A stretch of DNA of 64,000 nt, taken from NCBI RefSeq assembly GCF_021432765.1, contig NZ_CP058908.1, positions 3,496,001 through 3,560,000 on the forward strand. The letters run 5' to 3'. Position 1 is the first letter of the stretch; the number at the start of each line of letters is the position of its first letter. Below are positions 1 to 10,246 of this stretch, in pieces. The notes beneath the pieces are model-generated. The model worked only from the letters and a program-made list of their open reading frames with translations, did not search any database and was not told the DNA's origin. This DNA comes from Pseudomonas phenolilytica (GTDB lineage: Bacteria; Pseudomonadota; Gammaproteobacteria; Pseudomonadales; Pseudomonadaceae). Made by a program: the position numbers and the translations under genes.

Positions 1-34
1 CGACGGAACGCTCCACCGACGCCGCGCCGGCCGA

Positions 35-1279
35 TCAGCTCAGCGGCTGCTCATCCACTTCGATGCTGTCGCCATGGGCGATGCAGGAGGCCGCGGTGAA
101 CAGCACATCGGTTGAGGAATTCAACGCGGTCTCGGCGGAATCCTGCACCACGCCGATGATGAATCCGACTGCAACTACCTGCATCGCCAGGTCGTTGGAA
201 ATGCCGAACAGACCGCACGCCAGCGGAATCAGCAGCAGCGACCCTCCTGCCACACCCGACGCACCGCAGGCACAGACCGCGGCTAGCAGACTCAGCAGCA
301 CCGCCGTTGGCAGGTCGACCGGGATACCTAGCGTATGCACCGCAGCCAGTGTCAGCACGCTGATGGTGATCGCCGCGCCGCCCATGTTGATCGTCGCGCC
401 CAGCGGAATCGAAACCGAGTAGGTGTCCTTGTGCAGGCCAAGGCGCTGGCAGAGCTGCAGGTTCACCGGGATGTTCGCCGCCGAGCTGCGCGTGAAGAAG
501 GCCGTGATACCACTCTCGCGCAGGCAGGTGAGCACCAGCGGATACGGGTTGCGGCGAATCTGCCAGAACACGATCAGCGGATTGACCACCAGCGCGGTGA
601 ACAGCATGCCACCAACCAACACCAGCAACAGCTGCATATAACTCAGCAGCGTCTCGAAACCGGAAGCAGCCAGCGTGTTGGCAACCAACCCGAACACCCC
701 CAGCGGAGCCGTCCGGATCACCACCTTGACGATCAGCGAGACCGCACTCGACAGATCGTTGACCAGTTGCCGGGTACTCTCACCCGCATGGCGAAAGGCG
801 AAGCCAAGACCGATAGCCCAAGCCAGGATGCCGATGTAGTTGCCTTCGATCAGCGCATTCACCGGATTGTCCACGACATTGAACAGCAGCGTGCGCAGCA
901 CAGCGCTCACTCCGGCTGGCGGCACCACGTCGGCGGCCTGGCGCACCAGCACCAGCTCGGTGGGAAACAGGAAGCTCGCGGTCACTCCGACCAAGGCCGC
1001 CGCCAGCGTACCGATCGCGTAGAGCATGATGATCGGACGAATATGCGTCGGCTGGCCATGCTGGTGACTCGCAAGCGACGCGGTGACCAGGACAAACACC
1101 AGCACCGGCGCGACCGCCTTCAGCGCGGCCACGAACAGGTCGCCCAGCAGCCCCACCGACTGCGCCGCCGATGGCCACAATACGGCCAGCAGGCAGCCCA
1201 GCACGAGACCGACGACGATCTGAGCGACCAGACTGGTACGGTTGATGAATCGGAAGAAACGGGTTGGCAGGTCAGACAT
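35..1279 (-). CDS. sstT: Serine/threonine:sodium symporter SstT
   Basis: Inner-membrane transporter of the dicarboxylate/amino acid:cation symporter family, expected to import serine and threonine with Na+. The 414-residue product has the family length and many hydrophobic segments, with family-typical stretches [12 protein letters not shown] and [10 protein letters not shown] in the second half, which form the substrate and ion binding core in this family. It resembles E. coli SstT along its whole length as I remember that sequence. I chose the ATG at 1279 rather than the GTG 48 bases upstream because SstT proteins begin just before the first membrane segment. It lies downstream of the chemoreceptor gene, separated by 237 bases with a strong hairpin, so it probably has its own promoter. 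Confidence 0.93.
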   Translation of the reverse strand: MSDLPTRFFRFINRTSLVAQIVVGLVLGCLLAVLWPSAAQSVGLLGDLFVAALKAVAPVLVFVLVTASLASHQHGQPTHIRPIIMLYAIGTLAAALVGVTASFLFPTELVLVRQAADVVPPAGVSAVLRTLLFNVVDNPVNALIEGNYIGILAWAIGLGFAFRHAGESTRQLVNDLSSAVSLIVKVVIRTAPLGVFGLVANTLAASGFETLLSYMQLLLVLVGGMLFTALVVNPLIVFWQIRRNPYPLVLTCLRESGITAFFTRSSAANIPVNLQLCQRLGLHKDTYSVSIPLGATINMGGAAITISVLTLAAVHTLGIPVDLPTAVLLSLLAAVCACGASGVAGGSLLLIPLACGLFGISNDLAMQVVAVGFIIGVVQDSAETALNSSTDVLFTAASCIAHGDSIEVDEQPLS

Positions 1280-1451
1280 GATACTGCTCTCGAAATTGAC
1301 GGGGCCGGACAGCCTGCACCGGCCCACCCCGCTAGCTGCGACTTGCGGGCCGAGAGCCGTTTGCCGCCCGGAAAGCGCCGGATACTACGCCGCTCGCGCG
1401 TGCAAGCCCAGCCTTGCCCTCGCGTACCGACCCGGTGAAGCGTAGCAGTCT

Positions 1452-1483
1452 CCGGCCGGGTGTTCGTGGGAACACCCGGCCGG
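1452..1483 (-). terminator. Perfect 14-bp-arm hairpin after the chemoreceptor gene
   Basis: Two perfect 14-base arms (CCGGCCGGGTGTTC and its complement) flank a GTGG loop. It sits 33 bases beyond the stop of the chemoreceptor gene at 1517. There is no T-tract on either strand, so it may stop transcription weakly or protect the mRNA 3' end instead of acting as a classical intrinsic terminator. Confidence 0.5.
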
Positions 1484-1516
1484 CACGGCACGAACGCCGC
1501 TCACAACACGGGATCT

Positions 1517-3136
1517 TCAGACACGGAAGCGCGTCACCAGCCCATTCAGATCGACCGCCAGGCGTGCCAGTTCCTGACTGGCGGCACTGGTCTGATTGGC
1601 GCCCGCGGACGTCTGCAGGGACAGGTCTCGAATATTGACCAGATTGCGATCCACCTCGCGTGCCACCTGCGCCTGCTCTTCCGAGGCGCTGGCGATCACC
1701 AGGTTGCGCTCGCTGATCTGACCGATCGCCTGGGCGATGGCGTCCAGTGCGGCGCCGGCGGTCTGTGCCACTTCCAGCGTAGTGCGGGCGCGCTGATTGC
1801 TCGCCTGCATCGCCTGTACGGCCTGGTCTGTACCCTGGGAAACATCGCCGATCATCTGCTCGATTTCCTGGGTCGACTGCTGCGTGCGATGCGCCAGCGC
1901 GCGCACCTCGTCGGCAACCACGGCGAATCCGCGTCCTGCATCACCTGCCCGCGCCGCCTCGATGGCGGCGTTGAGCGCCAGCAGATTGGTCTGCTCGGCA
2001 ATCGCACGGATCACATCCAATACCTTGCTGATCTCGCGCACACGCCCGGCCAGTTGCTCGACCACCGTGGCGGTATGGGTGACGTCGTTCGCCAGCAGGC
2101 CGATGGAGTCGACGGTTCGGATTACCTGCTGGCGCCCCTGCTGCGCCGTCTCGTCGGATTCGCGCGAGGCTTCGGACGTAGCCACGGCATTGCGCGCCAC
2201 CTCGTCGACCGCGGTGGTCATCTCGTTGACAGCGGTGGCAGCCTGCTCGATCTCGGTGTTCTGCTGGTGCAGGCCACGGGTGGAGTCCTCGGTCACCACA
2301 TTCAGCTCCTCAGCCGCCGAGGCAAGCTGGTTGGACGAATCGGAAATCCGCTGGATCGTCTCGCGCAGGCTGCCCTGCATCGCCTTCAGCGCTATCAGCA
2401 GCCGCGCCGGCTCGTCGCTGCCGGCGATCTCGATTGGCTGGGACAGATCGCCACCGGCAACGATTTCCGCAACCTTCACCGCCTCCCCGAGCGGTTGCAC
2501 GATGCTGCGGGTGAAGAGCCAGGCCAGCAACCAGGTCAGCAGCCCCGCAACCACCAGCATCGCGACCATCCAGGCACGCGCCTGGGTGAAATAGTCTTGC
2601 GCATTTCTGGCAGAAAGCTGGGCCTGGGTGTCATTGAACCTCACCAACTCGCGCACCGCCTCGCTCATCGCCGAGGCTGTCTCGTTGAGCTGGGAGCCGA
2701 CCACCTCTATCGCAGCTTCAAGCTGACCGCTGCTTTCCAGCCTCTGCACCTCGTCGAGTACGCCCTCGAAACGCTGGCGCGCTTTCACGTAGCGGTCGAA
2801 GAGCGCCTTCTCCTCGGACATGAAAATGGTTTTCGCATAGGCATCTTCCAGCGGCTGCAGCTCGCTGCGGAATTTGCTGACGACCGCCCGATTGGCCTCG
2901 ACGCGCGCGCGGTCGATCAGCAGGCGCAGCGTGTGGATGCGCATACGCATCGTGTGCTGGTTCAGCTCACCCAATGCGGTGATGCTCGGCAGCCGTTGGC
3001 TGCTGACCTTCGCCGCCTCATCGCGAATCATGGTCATCTGCCGCAAGGCGAAGACGCCCAGCAGCAGCACGATAAGCCCGATCAGGCCGAACCCCAGCGC
3101 CGAGCGCCTGGAGATATTCATATTGCGGATAAACAT
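1517..3136 (-). CDS. Methyl-accepting chemotaxis protein
   Basis: Transmembrane chemoreceptor that signals to CheA/CheW. The 539 residues run: short cytoplasmic N-terminus, first membrane helix (about 10-30), a periplasmic ligand domain of about 150 residues that looks all-helical (four-helix-bundle type), second membrane helix (about 188-210), HAMP, and a long signalling coiled coil with the conserved tip [20 protein letters not shown]. No CheR-binding pentapeptide is seen at the C-terminus. The ATG at 3136 is chosen because GAGGA lies 8 bases upstream; an in-frame start further upstream would place extra residues before the membrane helix. A sigma-28-like promoter lies at 3195-3222. The ligand cannot be told from sequence. 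Confidence 0.93.
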   Translation of the reverse strand: MFIRNMNISRRSALGFGLIGLIVLLLGVFALRQMTMIRDEAAKVSSQRLPSITALGELNQHTMRMRIHTLRLLIDRARVEANRAVVSKFRSELQPLEDAYAKTIFMSEEKALFDRYVKARQRFEGVLDEVQRLESSGQLEAAIEVVGSQLNETASAMSEAVRELVRFNDTQAQLSARNAQDYFTQARAWMVAMLVVAGLLTWLLAWLFTRSIVQPLGEAVKVAEIVAGGDLSQPIEIAGSDEPARLLIALKAMQGSLRETIQRISDSSNQLASAAEELNVVTEDSTRGLHQQNTEIEQAATAVNEMTTAVDEVARNAVATSEASRESDETAQQGRQQVIRTVDSIGLLANDVTHTATVVEQLAGRVREISKVLDVIRAIAEQTNLLALNAAIEAARAGDAGRGFAVVADEVRALAHRTQQSTQEIEQMIGDVSQGTDQAVQAMQASNQRARTTLEVAQTAGAALDAIAQAIGQISERNLVIASASEEQAQVAREVDRNLVNIRDLSLQTSAGANQTSAASQELARLAVDLNGLVTRFRV

Positions 3137-3194
3137 GGGACGTCCTCGCTCCATGACGAATGTTTCTGGCAGGCAGACTGCCAACTCGGTCACA

Positions 3195-3222
3195 TTATCG
3201 GAGCGGTCGTTATGAACCTTGA
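3195..3222 (-). promoter_or_regulatory. Sigma-28 (FliA)-like promoter of the chemoreceptor gene
   Basis: Reading the minus strand, TCAAGGTT is followed after 12 bases by TCCGATAA, close to the FliA consensus TAAAGTTT-N11-GCCGATAA. It lies 59 bases upstream of the chemoreceptor start at 3136, and chemoreceptor genes are classic FliA targets. The spacer is one base longer than consensus. Confidence 0.6.
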
Positions 3223-3269
3223 ATAATTGACGTCAAGAAACCAACATTTTGCGACCAAAGGTCGAGTGG

Positions 3270-3734
3270 TCAGCGTACGTCGAAACGCTGCTCCACGAGC
3301 TTGCGATCGCCCTGGAACACCATGAAATGCCACTCGCCGCGCACCAGCTCGTGGTGCTCGGTGAATTCGAACGCCATGACGTCATCCGCAGCCCCCGGAA
3401 CCAGCGCCTGCACCACTTCCAGCTTGTCGTGGCGTTCGCCATCCGGCGTAACCATACCTGGGGTGAAGTAGAGCAGCGTCAGCGGCGTATCGCCCTCGCG
3501 TTTGCCGGCCAGGCTGTAGCGCAAGCCGAACTTGGTGCCCAGCTTTGCCGGCACAACGGTGGTGCGTTCGATCGGTTGCTTGCCGGTGCGCAGAATGCGC
3601 TGCCCGGCTTCCAGCTCGCTCTGCGGGCTTTCGAACACGCCGTATTCGACGTCGCCGTCCAGGCGCACCCCAGCCACGGCACTGCCGCCAAACAGCAAAG
3701 CGGCACTCAGGCAGATCACAGATTGCAGTCGCAT
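3270..3734 (-). CDS. Exported DUF3859 domain protein
   Basis: A 154-residue protein with a Sec-type signal peptide (MRLQSVICLSAALLFGGSAVAG, cleavage probably after AVA), so periplasmic. The mature part matches what I know as DUF3859, a beta-rich domain with no established function; the middle has LTLLYFTPGMVTPDGE and the end EWHFMVFQGDRKLVEQRF. It lies alone between the chemoreceptor gene and the amidohydrolase gene, all on the minus strand, 50 bases after the amidohydrolase stop, so it may be co-transcribed with the latter. I see no catalytic motif. Confidence 0.75.
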   Translation of the reverse strand: MRLQSVICLSAALLFGGSAVAGVRLDGDVEYGVFESPQSELEAGQRILRTGKQPIERTTVVPAKLGTKFGLRYSLAGKREGDTPLTLLYFTPGMVTPDGERHDKLEVVQALVPGAADDVMAFEFTEHHELVRGEWHFMVFQGDRKLVEQRFDVR

Positions 3735-3784
3735 AGCCAGCCTCTGATTCGTATGGAAAGGCTGGAGAATATGACGCGATCATT

Positions 3785-4819
3785 TCAGCGACGTGACACG
3801 CCCTCGTCGCCCGCGCCGGTGCGCGGCAGCAGCGCGAGGAAATTGTCCCGCGCCACCCGGCGCGCGGTCTTCTCCTTCAACGCATCGAGAAATGGCGCGA
3901 ACGCCGCCATCTCCGTACCCAGGTTGTCGAAGTGTCCGACCACATCCGAGCCCAGTACGAAGCGCGTCGGATGCCGTTCGACCAGCGCCACCCATTCTGC
4001 GTCAGGCTTGCCGTCGCCATCGAGCAGATAGGGTTCGAGCATCGTCCAGGACAGATCGATGTAGAGATTGGGGTAGTCGTCGAGCAGCCGCTTCACCGTC
4101 GGCAAGAGGAACTCCAGTTTCTCCTGATGTCGATGCAGCTCCATGCTGGTACCGGCATGTGCCCAGATGAAGCGCGTATGCGGATGGTTGCGCAGCGGCT
4201 CTTCCAGCTCCTGCAAATAGAGCGGATTGCGCTCGCGCTTGGAGGTGATGTTGGAATGCAGCAGCACCGGCAGATCGAACTCGGCAGCCAGGTGATAGAC
4301 CCGCGCCAGCGCCTCGTTGTTGGCGCGCGGCGTGTCGCCCTCGGTCAGCGCGGTGACGTCATCGTGACGGGTGAATATTTCGCCGATGCCCTGCCAGACC
4401 CCCGGATGCAGCTCGAGCATGCGGCGGATATGCGCATCGGCATTCTTGTCGTTGGGGTTGAACCCCGAGAGGAATGGATGAAAACGCTTGCGCTGCTCGG
4501 CGTCCAGCTCCTCCAGCGCCGCAGCGACCAGCACGTCGGTCGCGCTGTACCAGTACACCGGCGCGTCGTCACCGGCGTAATAGCGCGGACGCTTCGGTTC
4601 GTTCTCGTGCCACTTCTTCGCCACCGGAATGCCGCTGATCATCACGTGATCGATGCCTCCCGCGTCCATCGCCGCGAGCAGCTTGGGCATGCCATCGCTC
4701 TCCTGGAAGAAGTCGACGTAGTGCAAGTGGGCATCACTGTAGCGATAGTCACGCGCCTGGGCGGTACAGGCCAGGCCGAACAGGCAGCAGGTGATGAAGC
4801 AAAAACGTACGATCGACAA
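3785..4819 (-). CDS. Exported amidohydrolase (amidohydrolase-2 family, TIM barrel)
   Basis: A 344-residue metal-dependent hydrolase or decarboxylase of the amidohydrolase-2 type. It has the metal-binding DAHLHYVD near residue 30, the strand-end motifs GEIFTRHD, LHSNITS, FIWAHAGTS and VLGSDVVG, which supply the remaining His and Asp ligands in this family. I place the start at a TTG at 4819 because a strong GGAGG lies 7 bases upstream and the product then begins with a good signal peptide (SIVRFCFITCCLFGLACTAQA). An upstream in-frame start would add an unlikely basic leader. It is divergent from the OsmC gene across a region with Anr and CsoR-like sites. The substrate is unknown. Confidence 0.8.
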   Translation of the reverse strand: MSIVRFCFITCCLFGLACTAQARDYRYSDAHLHYVDFFQESDGMPKLLAAMDAGGIDHVMISGIPVAKKWHENEPKRPRYYAGDDAPVYWYSATDVLVAAALEELDAEQRKRFHPFLSGFNPNDKNADAHIRRMLELHPGVWQGIGEIFTRHDDVTALTEGDTPRANNEALARVYHLAAEFDLPVLLHSNITSKRERNPLYLQELEEPLRNHPHTRFIWAHAGTSMELHRHQEKLEFLLPTVKRLLDDYPNLYIDLSWTMLEPYLLDGDGKPDAEWVALVERHPTRFVLGSDVVGHFDNLGTEMAAFAPFLDALKEKTARRVARDNFLALLPRTGAGDEGVSRR

Positions 4820-4939
4820 CTCAGGTCCTCCAGGCAACCAGCAGCCTGGTAGACCATGACGCCTGCCGACCGTTCGGCTTGGCGCATGGTTCGCACGGCA
4901 CCATGAAGGCGACCGCGCGCAAGAATGCAGCTTGATCAT

Positions 4940-4955
4940 ATACCCCCATGGGTAT
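4940..4955. promoter_or_regulatory. CsoR/CstR-like operator palindrome
   Basis: ATACCCCCATGGGTAT is a near-perfect palindrome with an A/T-C/G-A/T pattern like the ATACCC...GGGTAT operators of CsoR-family repressors (copper, formaldehyde or persulfide sensors). It is midway between the divergent amidohydrolase (start 4819) and OsmC (start 5064) genes. No CsoR-family gene is present in the window. Assignment to this family is inference. Confidence 0.45.
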
Positions 4956-4969
4956 TTGATCAGCATCAA
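4956..4969. promoter_or_regulatory. Anr/FNR box
   Basis: TTGATCAGCATCAA is an exact match to the FNR/Anr consensus TTGAT-N4-ATCAA. It starts immediately after the CsoR-like palindrome and its centre lies about 100 bases before the OsmC start and about 143 bases before the amidohydrolase start. An exact match in an intergenic position suggests oxygen- or NO-dependent control of one or both genes. Confidence 0.7.
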
Positions 4970-5063
4970 ACGCACCCCCATTGGCGCCCGCTAGGATCAA
5001 CGAATCGCTGCGCGGCAATGGTGCCGTCGGCATTCGCAACCTCGCTCCAAAAGGAATCCAAGC

Positions 5064-5498
5064 ATGGCCATGAAAACCATCAGTGCACGCGGACAGATGC
5101 AGGCTGGCATGAGCATCGAAGTGGAATGCGGACATCATCGTCTGGTGATGGACCAACCCAAGCATGCCGCCGGACAAGACCTCGGGCCGACGCCGCTGGA
5201 AGCCATCCTCGCTGCCGTTGCCGGTTGCTTCGGCACCATTGGCCGCTTCGTCGCCCATCAGCAGAAGATCGACCTGCGCGGCATGCGTTTCGAACTCGAG
5301 GCCGATTACGATCCGGCCGGGCTGCTCGGCCGTGACCCCGATGTACGTCCGGGCTTCCAGGAGCTACGCGTGAAGGTCGACATCGACGCCGACCTGAGTC
5401 GGGCAGAAAAGCAGGCGCTGCTCGAACTGATCGAACGGCGCTGCCCAGTGGCCGACAACCTGGCGCACGGTACCCGACTGGTCAGCCAGTTGCTCTAG
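5064..5498 (+). CDS. OsmC/Ohr family protein
   Basis: A 144-residue OsmC-fold protein; family members are thiol-dependent peroxidases or related sulfur-handling proteins of the cytoplasm. The two family cysteines are visible in LAAVAGCFGT (about residue 54) and ERRCPVADN (about residue 128), so a peroxidatic pair is possible. Start at 5064 is supported by AAGGAA 7 bases upstream; a second in-frame ATG is two codons later. The upstream region carries an Anr box and a CsoR-like palindrome, which would suit a persulfide or low-oxygen role, but that is inference. Substrate specificity (organic hydroperoxide or other) cannot be read here. Confidence 0.87.
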   Translation: MAMKTISARGQMQAGMSIEVECGHHRLVMDQPKHAAGQDLGPTPLEAILAAVAGCFGTIGRFVAHQQKIDLRGMRFELEADYDPAGLLGRDPDVRPGFQELRVKVDIDADLSRAEKQALLELIERRCPVADNLAHGTRLVSQLL

Positions 5499-5591
5499 GC
5501 GAACATCATTTGTGAGTCCGTCGGTCCAGTGCGGCGAACGGAGTGCATCGGTACGAGTCAGTCATTGGGAACGTCGTCGGAGCTTCTCACC

Positions 5592-5966
5592 ATGAACTCA
5601 ACCTCCTCGAACCGATCCAGCCACAACGTGCATGGCTGGGAGCGCGCCGCCTCGCTCGCCGGCGGCCTTTACCTAGTCGGCAAGGGCCTGCGCCGCGGCG
5701 GGCTGGGTGGCCTGTTGCAGCTGGCCATGGGCGGCATGGCGCTGACACGCGGCATAACGGGGCACTGCGAAGCCAAGCGCATCTTCAACGAGATCGATGA
5801 GCAGGCCGGTATGGCCGAAGGAACATCCCGCCACCTGCCGCTGGAGCCGAGCGAATCCGATCGCCAGCGCCTGCGCAGCAATGCCCGAGCGGCGACTGCG
5901 ACCGCGACGGTAACCGGCAATACGGGACTGGAAACGCCGGCAGGCGGTTCGACGGGCCTCGGCTAG
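5592..5966 (+). CDS. Small DUF2892-like inner-membrane protein
   Basis: A 124-residue protein with a Gly-rich hydrophobic core (WERAASLAGGLYLVGKGL and LQLAMGGMALTRGITGHC), typical of the short two-helix DUF2892/YgaP-type membrane domain, followed by a hydrophilic tail rich in Ala and Thr (ARAATATATVTGNTG). The ATG at 5592 is preferred over a start 63 bases upstream because GGAG lies 9 bases before it and the N-terminus then fits the family. It follows the OsmC gene by 93 bases on the same strand and could share its transcript. No enzymatic motif. Confidence 0.68.
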   Translation: MNSTSSNRSSHNVHGWERAASLAGGLYLVGKGLRRGGLGGLLQLAMGGMALTRGITGHCEAKRIFNEIDEQAGMAEGTSRHLPLEPSESDRQRLRSNARAATATATVTGNTGLETPAGGSTGLG

Positions 5967-6081
5967 ACAGCAGGACGACGCACGCGCACCCCCCGGTGCT
6001 GTCGACGCACCGGGTGTGCTGCCGCGTCAGCTACTTCCTCGCGAGGCGGCTGTTCTTGCGCGGCGCACGCAGGCATGCAGC

Positions 6082-6363
6082 TCAGTGATTGCAGTCGGGA
6101 CCGTGGACGTGGCCTTCGTCACCCTCCTCGATCGGCTCCATCTCCAGCTCCAGACTGACCAGATTGGTCGCTAGCGGACGCAGCAGCAGGTTGGCGTACT
6201 CGGTATCGCCCTCCTCCACGTCCACCCCGATCATCAGCTGGTTGTTGCCGACCTGTTGAATCCACACCTCACGGCCTTGCCAGATCACCGCAAAGCGGGT
6301 GCAGGATGTTTCCAGCTGGGTTCCGTCGACATCTTCCAGAACCAGTCGCAGGCTATCGCTCAT
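6082..6363 (-). CDS. Small acidic protein with His/Cys-rich tail
   Basis: A 93-residue acidic protein that I do not assign to a characterised family; similar hypothetical proteins occur in Pseudomonas. It reads as a small beta-rich domain (FAVIWQGREVWIQQVGNNQLMIGVDVEEG) with the C-terminal tail EGDEGHVHGPDCNH, where four His and one Cys within nine residues suggest metal binding. The ATG at 6363 is used because GAGAG lies 9 bases upstream; a TTG two codons earlier is possible. Its reading frame and codon use match its neighbours. It is transcribed convergently with the DUF2892-like gene and lies downstream of aruC. Confidence 0.65.
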   Translation of the reverse strand: MSDSLRLVLEDVDGTQLETSCTRFAVIWQGREVWIQQVGNNQLMIGVDVEEGDTEYANLLLRPLATNLVSLELEMEPIEEGDEGHVHGPDCNH

Positions 6364-6498
6364 TTGCAAATACTCTCGTTCGTTAAAAAAATCGCCGGCA
6401 TCGCTGCCGGCGTTCAGCTGATGACGGCAGGCCCCGATCCAGCGGACCGGCCATGAAAAGCGCCAGTCCCTTTCACTCTGCCTGCATCCAGAAATCGT

Positions 6499-7857
<1,359 letters not shown>

Positions 7858-8550
7858 TTACAAGGCGAAATGCTGCTGGTCCAGCTCGATTGCCTGATCG
7901 AGCGCTTCGAGCAGCGCCTTGCGGACCTTCAGCTTGGTATTGCGGTGCGCAACCATGTTGATCTTCTTCAGTTGCAGCGCAGCGGCCTTGGCCACCGCCA
8001 TGACTTCACCCACCGGCACCACACGGTCGAGGAAGCCGGCCTGCAAGGCGCCCAGCGGGTCGAACAGCTCACCGTTGATCACCGAGCGCTGGAATGCCGC
8101 CTTGTCCAGCCGATCGCGCGCCAGTTCGATACCGGCATGGTGCATCGTCATACCGATCTGCACTTCGTTGAGCCCGATATTGAAGGCCCCCTCGGCGCCG
8201 ATACGGTAATCGGCCGCCAGCAGCAGAAACGCCCCTTTGGCGATGGCGTGCCCCGGACAGGCAACGATGATCGGGAACGGGTGAGCCAACATCCGGCGGG
8301 TGAAGCGCGATCCGGTCGCGACCAGGGCCATCGCGTTCTGCGGCCCGGAAGTCATCACCTTGAGGTCGTAGCCGCCGGACAGGATGCCCGGCTGCCCGGT
8401 CAGAATCACCACGGCGCGATCCTGCTCGGCGCGGTCCAGTGCAGCATTCAGCTCATCGAACATGGCGGGCGACAGCGCGTTGACCTTGCCGTTAGCGAGG
8501 GTCAGCGTCGCGATGCCGTCTTCGATCTGGTACGAAATCAGCTCACTCAT
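7858..8550 (-). CDS. Enoyl-CoA hydratase/isomerase family protein (crotonase)
   Basis: A 230-residue crotonase-superfamily protein, shorter than the usual 255-265 residues. The oxyanion-hole segments are in PGILSGGYDLKVM and CPGHAIAKGAFLLLAADYRIG. The two acidic residues used by true enoyl-CoA hydratases are not evident: the region reads IGLNEVQIGMTMHHAG, which has one Glu in the position of the first. It may therefore be an isomerase or a thioesterase-like member. It lies alone, ahead of a terminator, and upstream of it the HD-GYP gene is on the same strand with a 93-base gap. Confidence 0.82.
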   Translation of the reverse strand: MSELISYQIEDGIATLTLANGKVNALSPAMFDELNAALDRAEQDRAVVILTGQPGILSGGYDLKVMTSGPQNAMALVATGSRFTRRMLAHPFPIIVACPGHAIAKGAFLLLAADYRIGAEGAFNIGLNEVQIGMTMHHAGIELARDRLDKAAFQRSVINGELFDPLGALQAGFLDRVVPVGEVMAVAKAAALQLKKINMVAHRNTKLKVRKALLEALDQAIELDQQHFAL

Positions 8551-8643
8551 GGCGAATTCCTTGTTCTTGAAGTGCGCAGACGTTACCCACCGCCACCGCC
8601 CCGGTAAAGCGCCAAGGCTGACCGAACGGTCACCGACGTGCCG

Positions 8644-9930
8644 CTATCCGAGCTCGAGTTCAGCCAGCGATTCGGGATGCAGGATGGCCTGTACCTGCGC
8701 ATCGGCGATGAACACGCCGTACGCGCCGTCAGCCAGGCCATTGCCGATCCGGTAAGGCGTACCCTCGGCATCCACGGTGATACGCGCCAGGTCCAGGTAG
8801 CGGGGCACGCAGGGATTCTTCTGCGCATCACGCAGCACCACGACCTTCGGCCGCAGCTGCAGTTGCAGATGTCGCTCCAGCACCAGCGCGACCTCGCCGG
8901 TGTGCAGCTCCACCAGCGAACCAACCGGGAAAACCCCCAGCCAGCGAATGAATTCATCCACCAGACGGTCATCGAAATGCCGGTCGCTGCCACCGCGCAG
9001 GACATCGTAGGCAGCCTGGATCGGCCGGGCGTGGTCATAGACCCGGTGGCTGGTGATCGCATCGAAGGTGTCGACGATGGTCACCACGCGCGTGATGAAA
9101 GGGATCTGATTGCGATCGAGCCCCTGCGGGTAGCCACCGCCATCCAGCCGCTCGTGGTGACCGTAGGCCGCCTGCAACGCCGCCCCCGGAATGTCCGATT
9201 GCACGCACAGAGCCTGATAGCCGAACGACGGGTGCTGCTTGATGTGCTCGAACTCCTCGGCGGTGAGCTTTCCCGGCTTGTTCAGCACCTGCGGATCGAT
9301 CTTCATCTTGCCGACATCGTGTAGCAGCCCGGCCATGCCGAGCAGCTCGATCCTGGCATCCGGCAGCCCGAGGTGCTTGCCGAATCCCATTGCCAGGATC
9401 GAGACCGACAGGCAATGCAGGCTGGTGTACAGATCCTGCGTCTTCAAGCGGGTCAGCCAGAGCATCGCACTCTCGTTGCGCAGCATGCTTTCCAGGTTGC
9501 GCCGGACCACCACATGGCACGCCTTGGTGTCGATCGGTCGCCCCAGCTGCACGCTGGCCAGTACCTGATCGATCAGTTGCGCACCCGCATGGAAGGCCTC
9601 GTGAGCGCGCTCGACCTCCTGCGAAAGCGGCGTGCTCGCTGCGCTGCGCTGCACTCGGCCGGGCGCAGCGGATAGCCCGCCTGGACCACCGTCATCCAGT
9701 GGCACGTAGCGGGTATCGTCGACATAGACATGCTCGCAGCGCTCACGCAACAGGCGAAGCTGTTCCGCCTCACGCAGGGCAAAGCCTTGGAACAGGAAAT
9801 CCGTCTCGCGCCACGGGCGGTCAAGTTCGCAGACATACATGCCTAACTCCAGCTGACCGACCGGAAGCCGCCGCCGGGTGGGCACATGGACGAAATCGCG
9901 ATGCCTGCGCTTGTTCTCGAAAAACTTCAC
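8644..9930 (-). CDS. HD-GYP domain phosphodiesterase with DUF3391 N-terminus
   Basis: A 428-residue predicted cytoplasmic cyclic-di-GMP phosphodiesterase. The N-terminal 130 residues resemble DUF3391 (VGQLELGMYVCELDRPWRETDFLFQGF), commonly fused to HD-GYP. The HD-GYP domain shows HDVGKMKIDPQVLNKPG and HHERLDGGGYPQGL, so the metal-binding HD and the GYP motif are both intact. The start is taken as the GTG at 9930, which has AGGAG 8 bases upstream and begins VKFFENKRRH. It acts opposite in sense to the GGDEF domain encoded at 12344-14128. Confidence 0.9.
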   Translation of the reverse strand: MKFFENKRRHRDFVHVPTRRRLPVGQLELGMYVCELDRPWRETDFLFQGFALREAEQLRLLRERCEHVYVDDTRYVPLDDGGPGGLSAAPGRVQRSAASTPLSQEVERAHEAFHAGAQLIDQVLASVQLGRPIDTKACHVVVRRNLESMLRNESAMLWLTRLKTQDLYTSLHCLSVSILAMGFGKHLGLPDARIELLGMAGLLHDVGKMKIDPQVLNKPGKLTAEEFEHIKQHPSFGYQALCVQSDIPGAALQAAYGHHERLDGGGYPQGLDRNQIPFITRVVTIVDTFDAITSHRVYDHARPIQAAYDVLRGGSDRHFDDRLVDEFIRWLGVFPVGSLVELHTGEVALVLERHLQLQLRPKVVVLRDAQKNPCVPRYLDLARITVDAEGTPYRIGNGLADGAYGVFIADAQVQAILHPESLAELELG

Positions 9931-10080
9931 CTGACCGCTCCTGGCTCCCCTGCATCCCACCCCTGACATAGCTGAAACGCAGCGAGGGCGACAGTAAACC
10001 AGACGGCCGGTACCGCTCCATCGCAACTTTCCCGACACCGAAGCTGCTGCTTAAACGCATGAAAAAACTGAAAAAAGTTT

Positions 10081-10109
10081 TTGCCATCTGAATACTGTTC
10101 GGCTAAATT
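10081..10109 (+). promoter_or_regulatory. Sigma-70 promoter of tRNA-Ser
   Basis: TTGCCA and TAAATT are separated by 17 bases, followed by a GC-rich discriminator (GCGCGCC) as expected for a stringently controlled stable-RNA gene. The tRNA begins 35 bases after the -10 element. Confidence 0.65.
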
Positions 10110-10144
10110 AGCGCGCCTCGACGGACAGCATGCCGTCGAGATCC

Positions 10145-10234
10145 GGTGAGGTGTCCGAGCGGTTGAAGGAGCACGCCTGGAAAGTGTGTATACGAGAAAT
10201 CGTATCGAGGGTTCGAATCCCTCCCTCACCGCCA
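10145..10234 (+). tRNA. tRNA-Ser(GGA)
   Basis: A 90-nt class II tRNA with CCA encoded. The acceptor stem pairs GGTGAGG with CCTCACC, discriminator G. The anticodon stem is CACGC/GTGTG with loop CTGGAAA, giving anticodon GGA, which reads UCC and UCU serine codons. A long variable arm (TATACGAGAAATCGTAT) and the T-loop GTTCGAATC are present. No integrase or duplicated 3' end is seen beside it, so it shows no sign of being an island attachment site here. Confidence 0.96.
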
Positions 10235-10246
10235 GACCATAAAGCT

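Noticed and set aside
335..1438. Open frame of 367 codons opposite sstT
   Set aside because: It is a shadow of sstT on the other strand. The protein is full of His, Gln and Arg in the pattern that GC-rich codons give in reverse, and has no ribosome site.
5967..6081. Imperfect hairpin GCACCCCCCGGTGC / GCACCGGGTGTGC as a terminator
   Set aside because: The stem is poorly matched and no T-tract follows on either strand; too weak to list.
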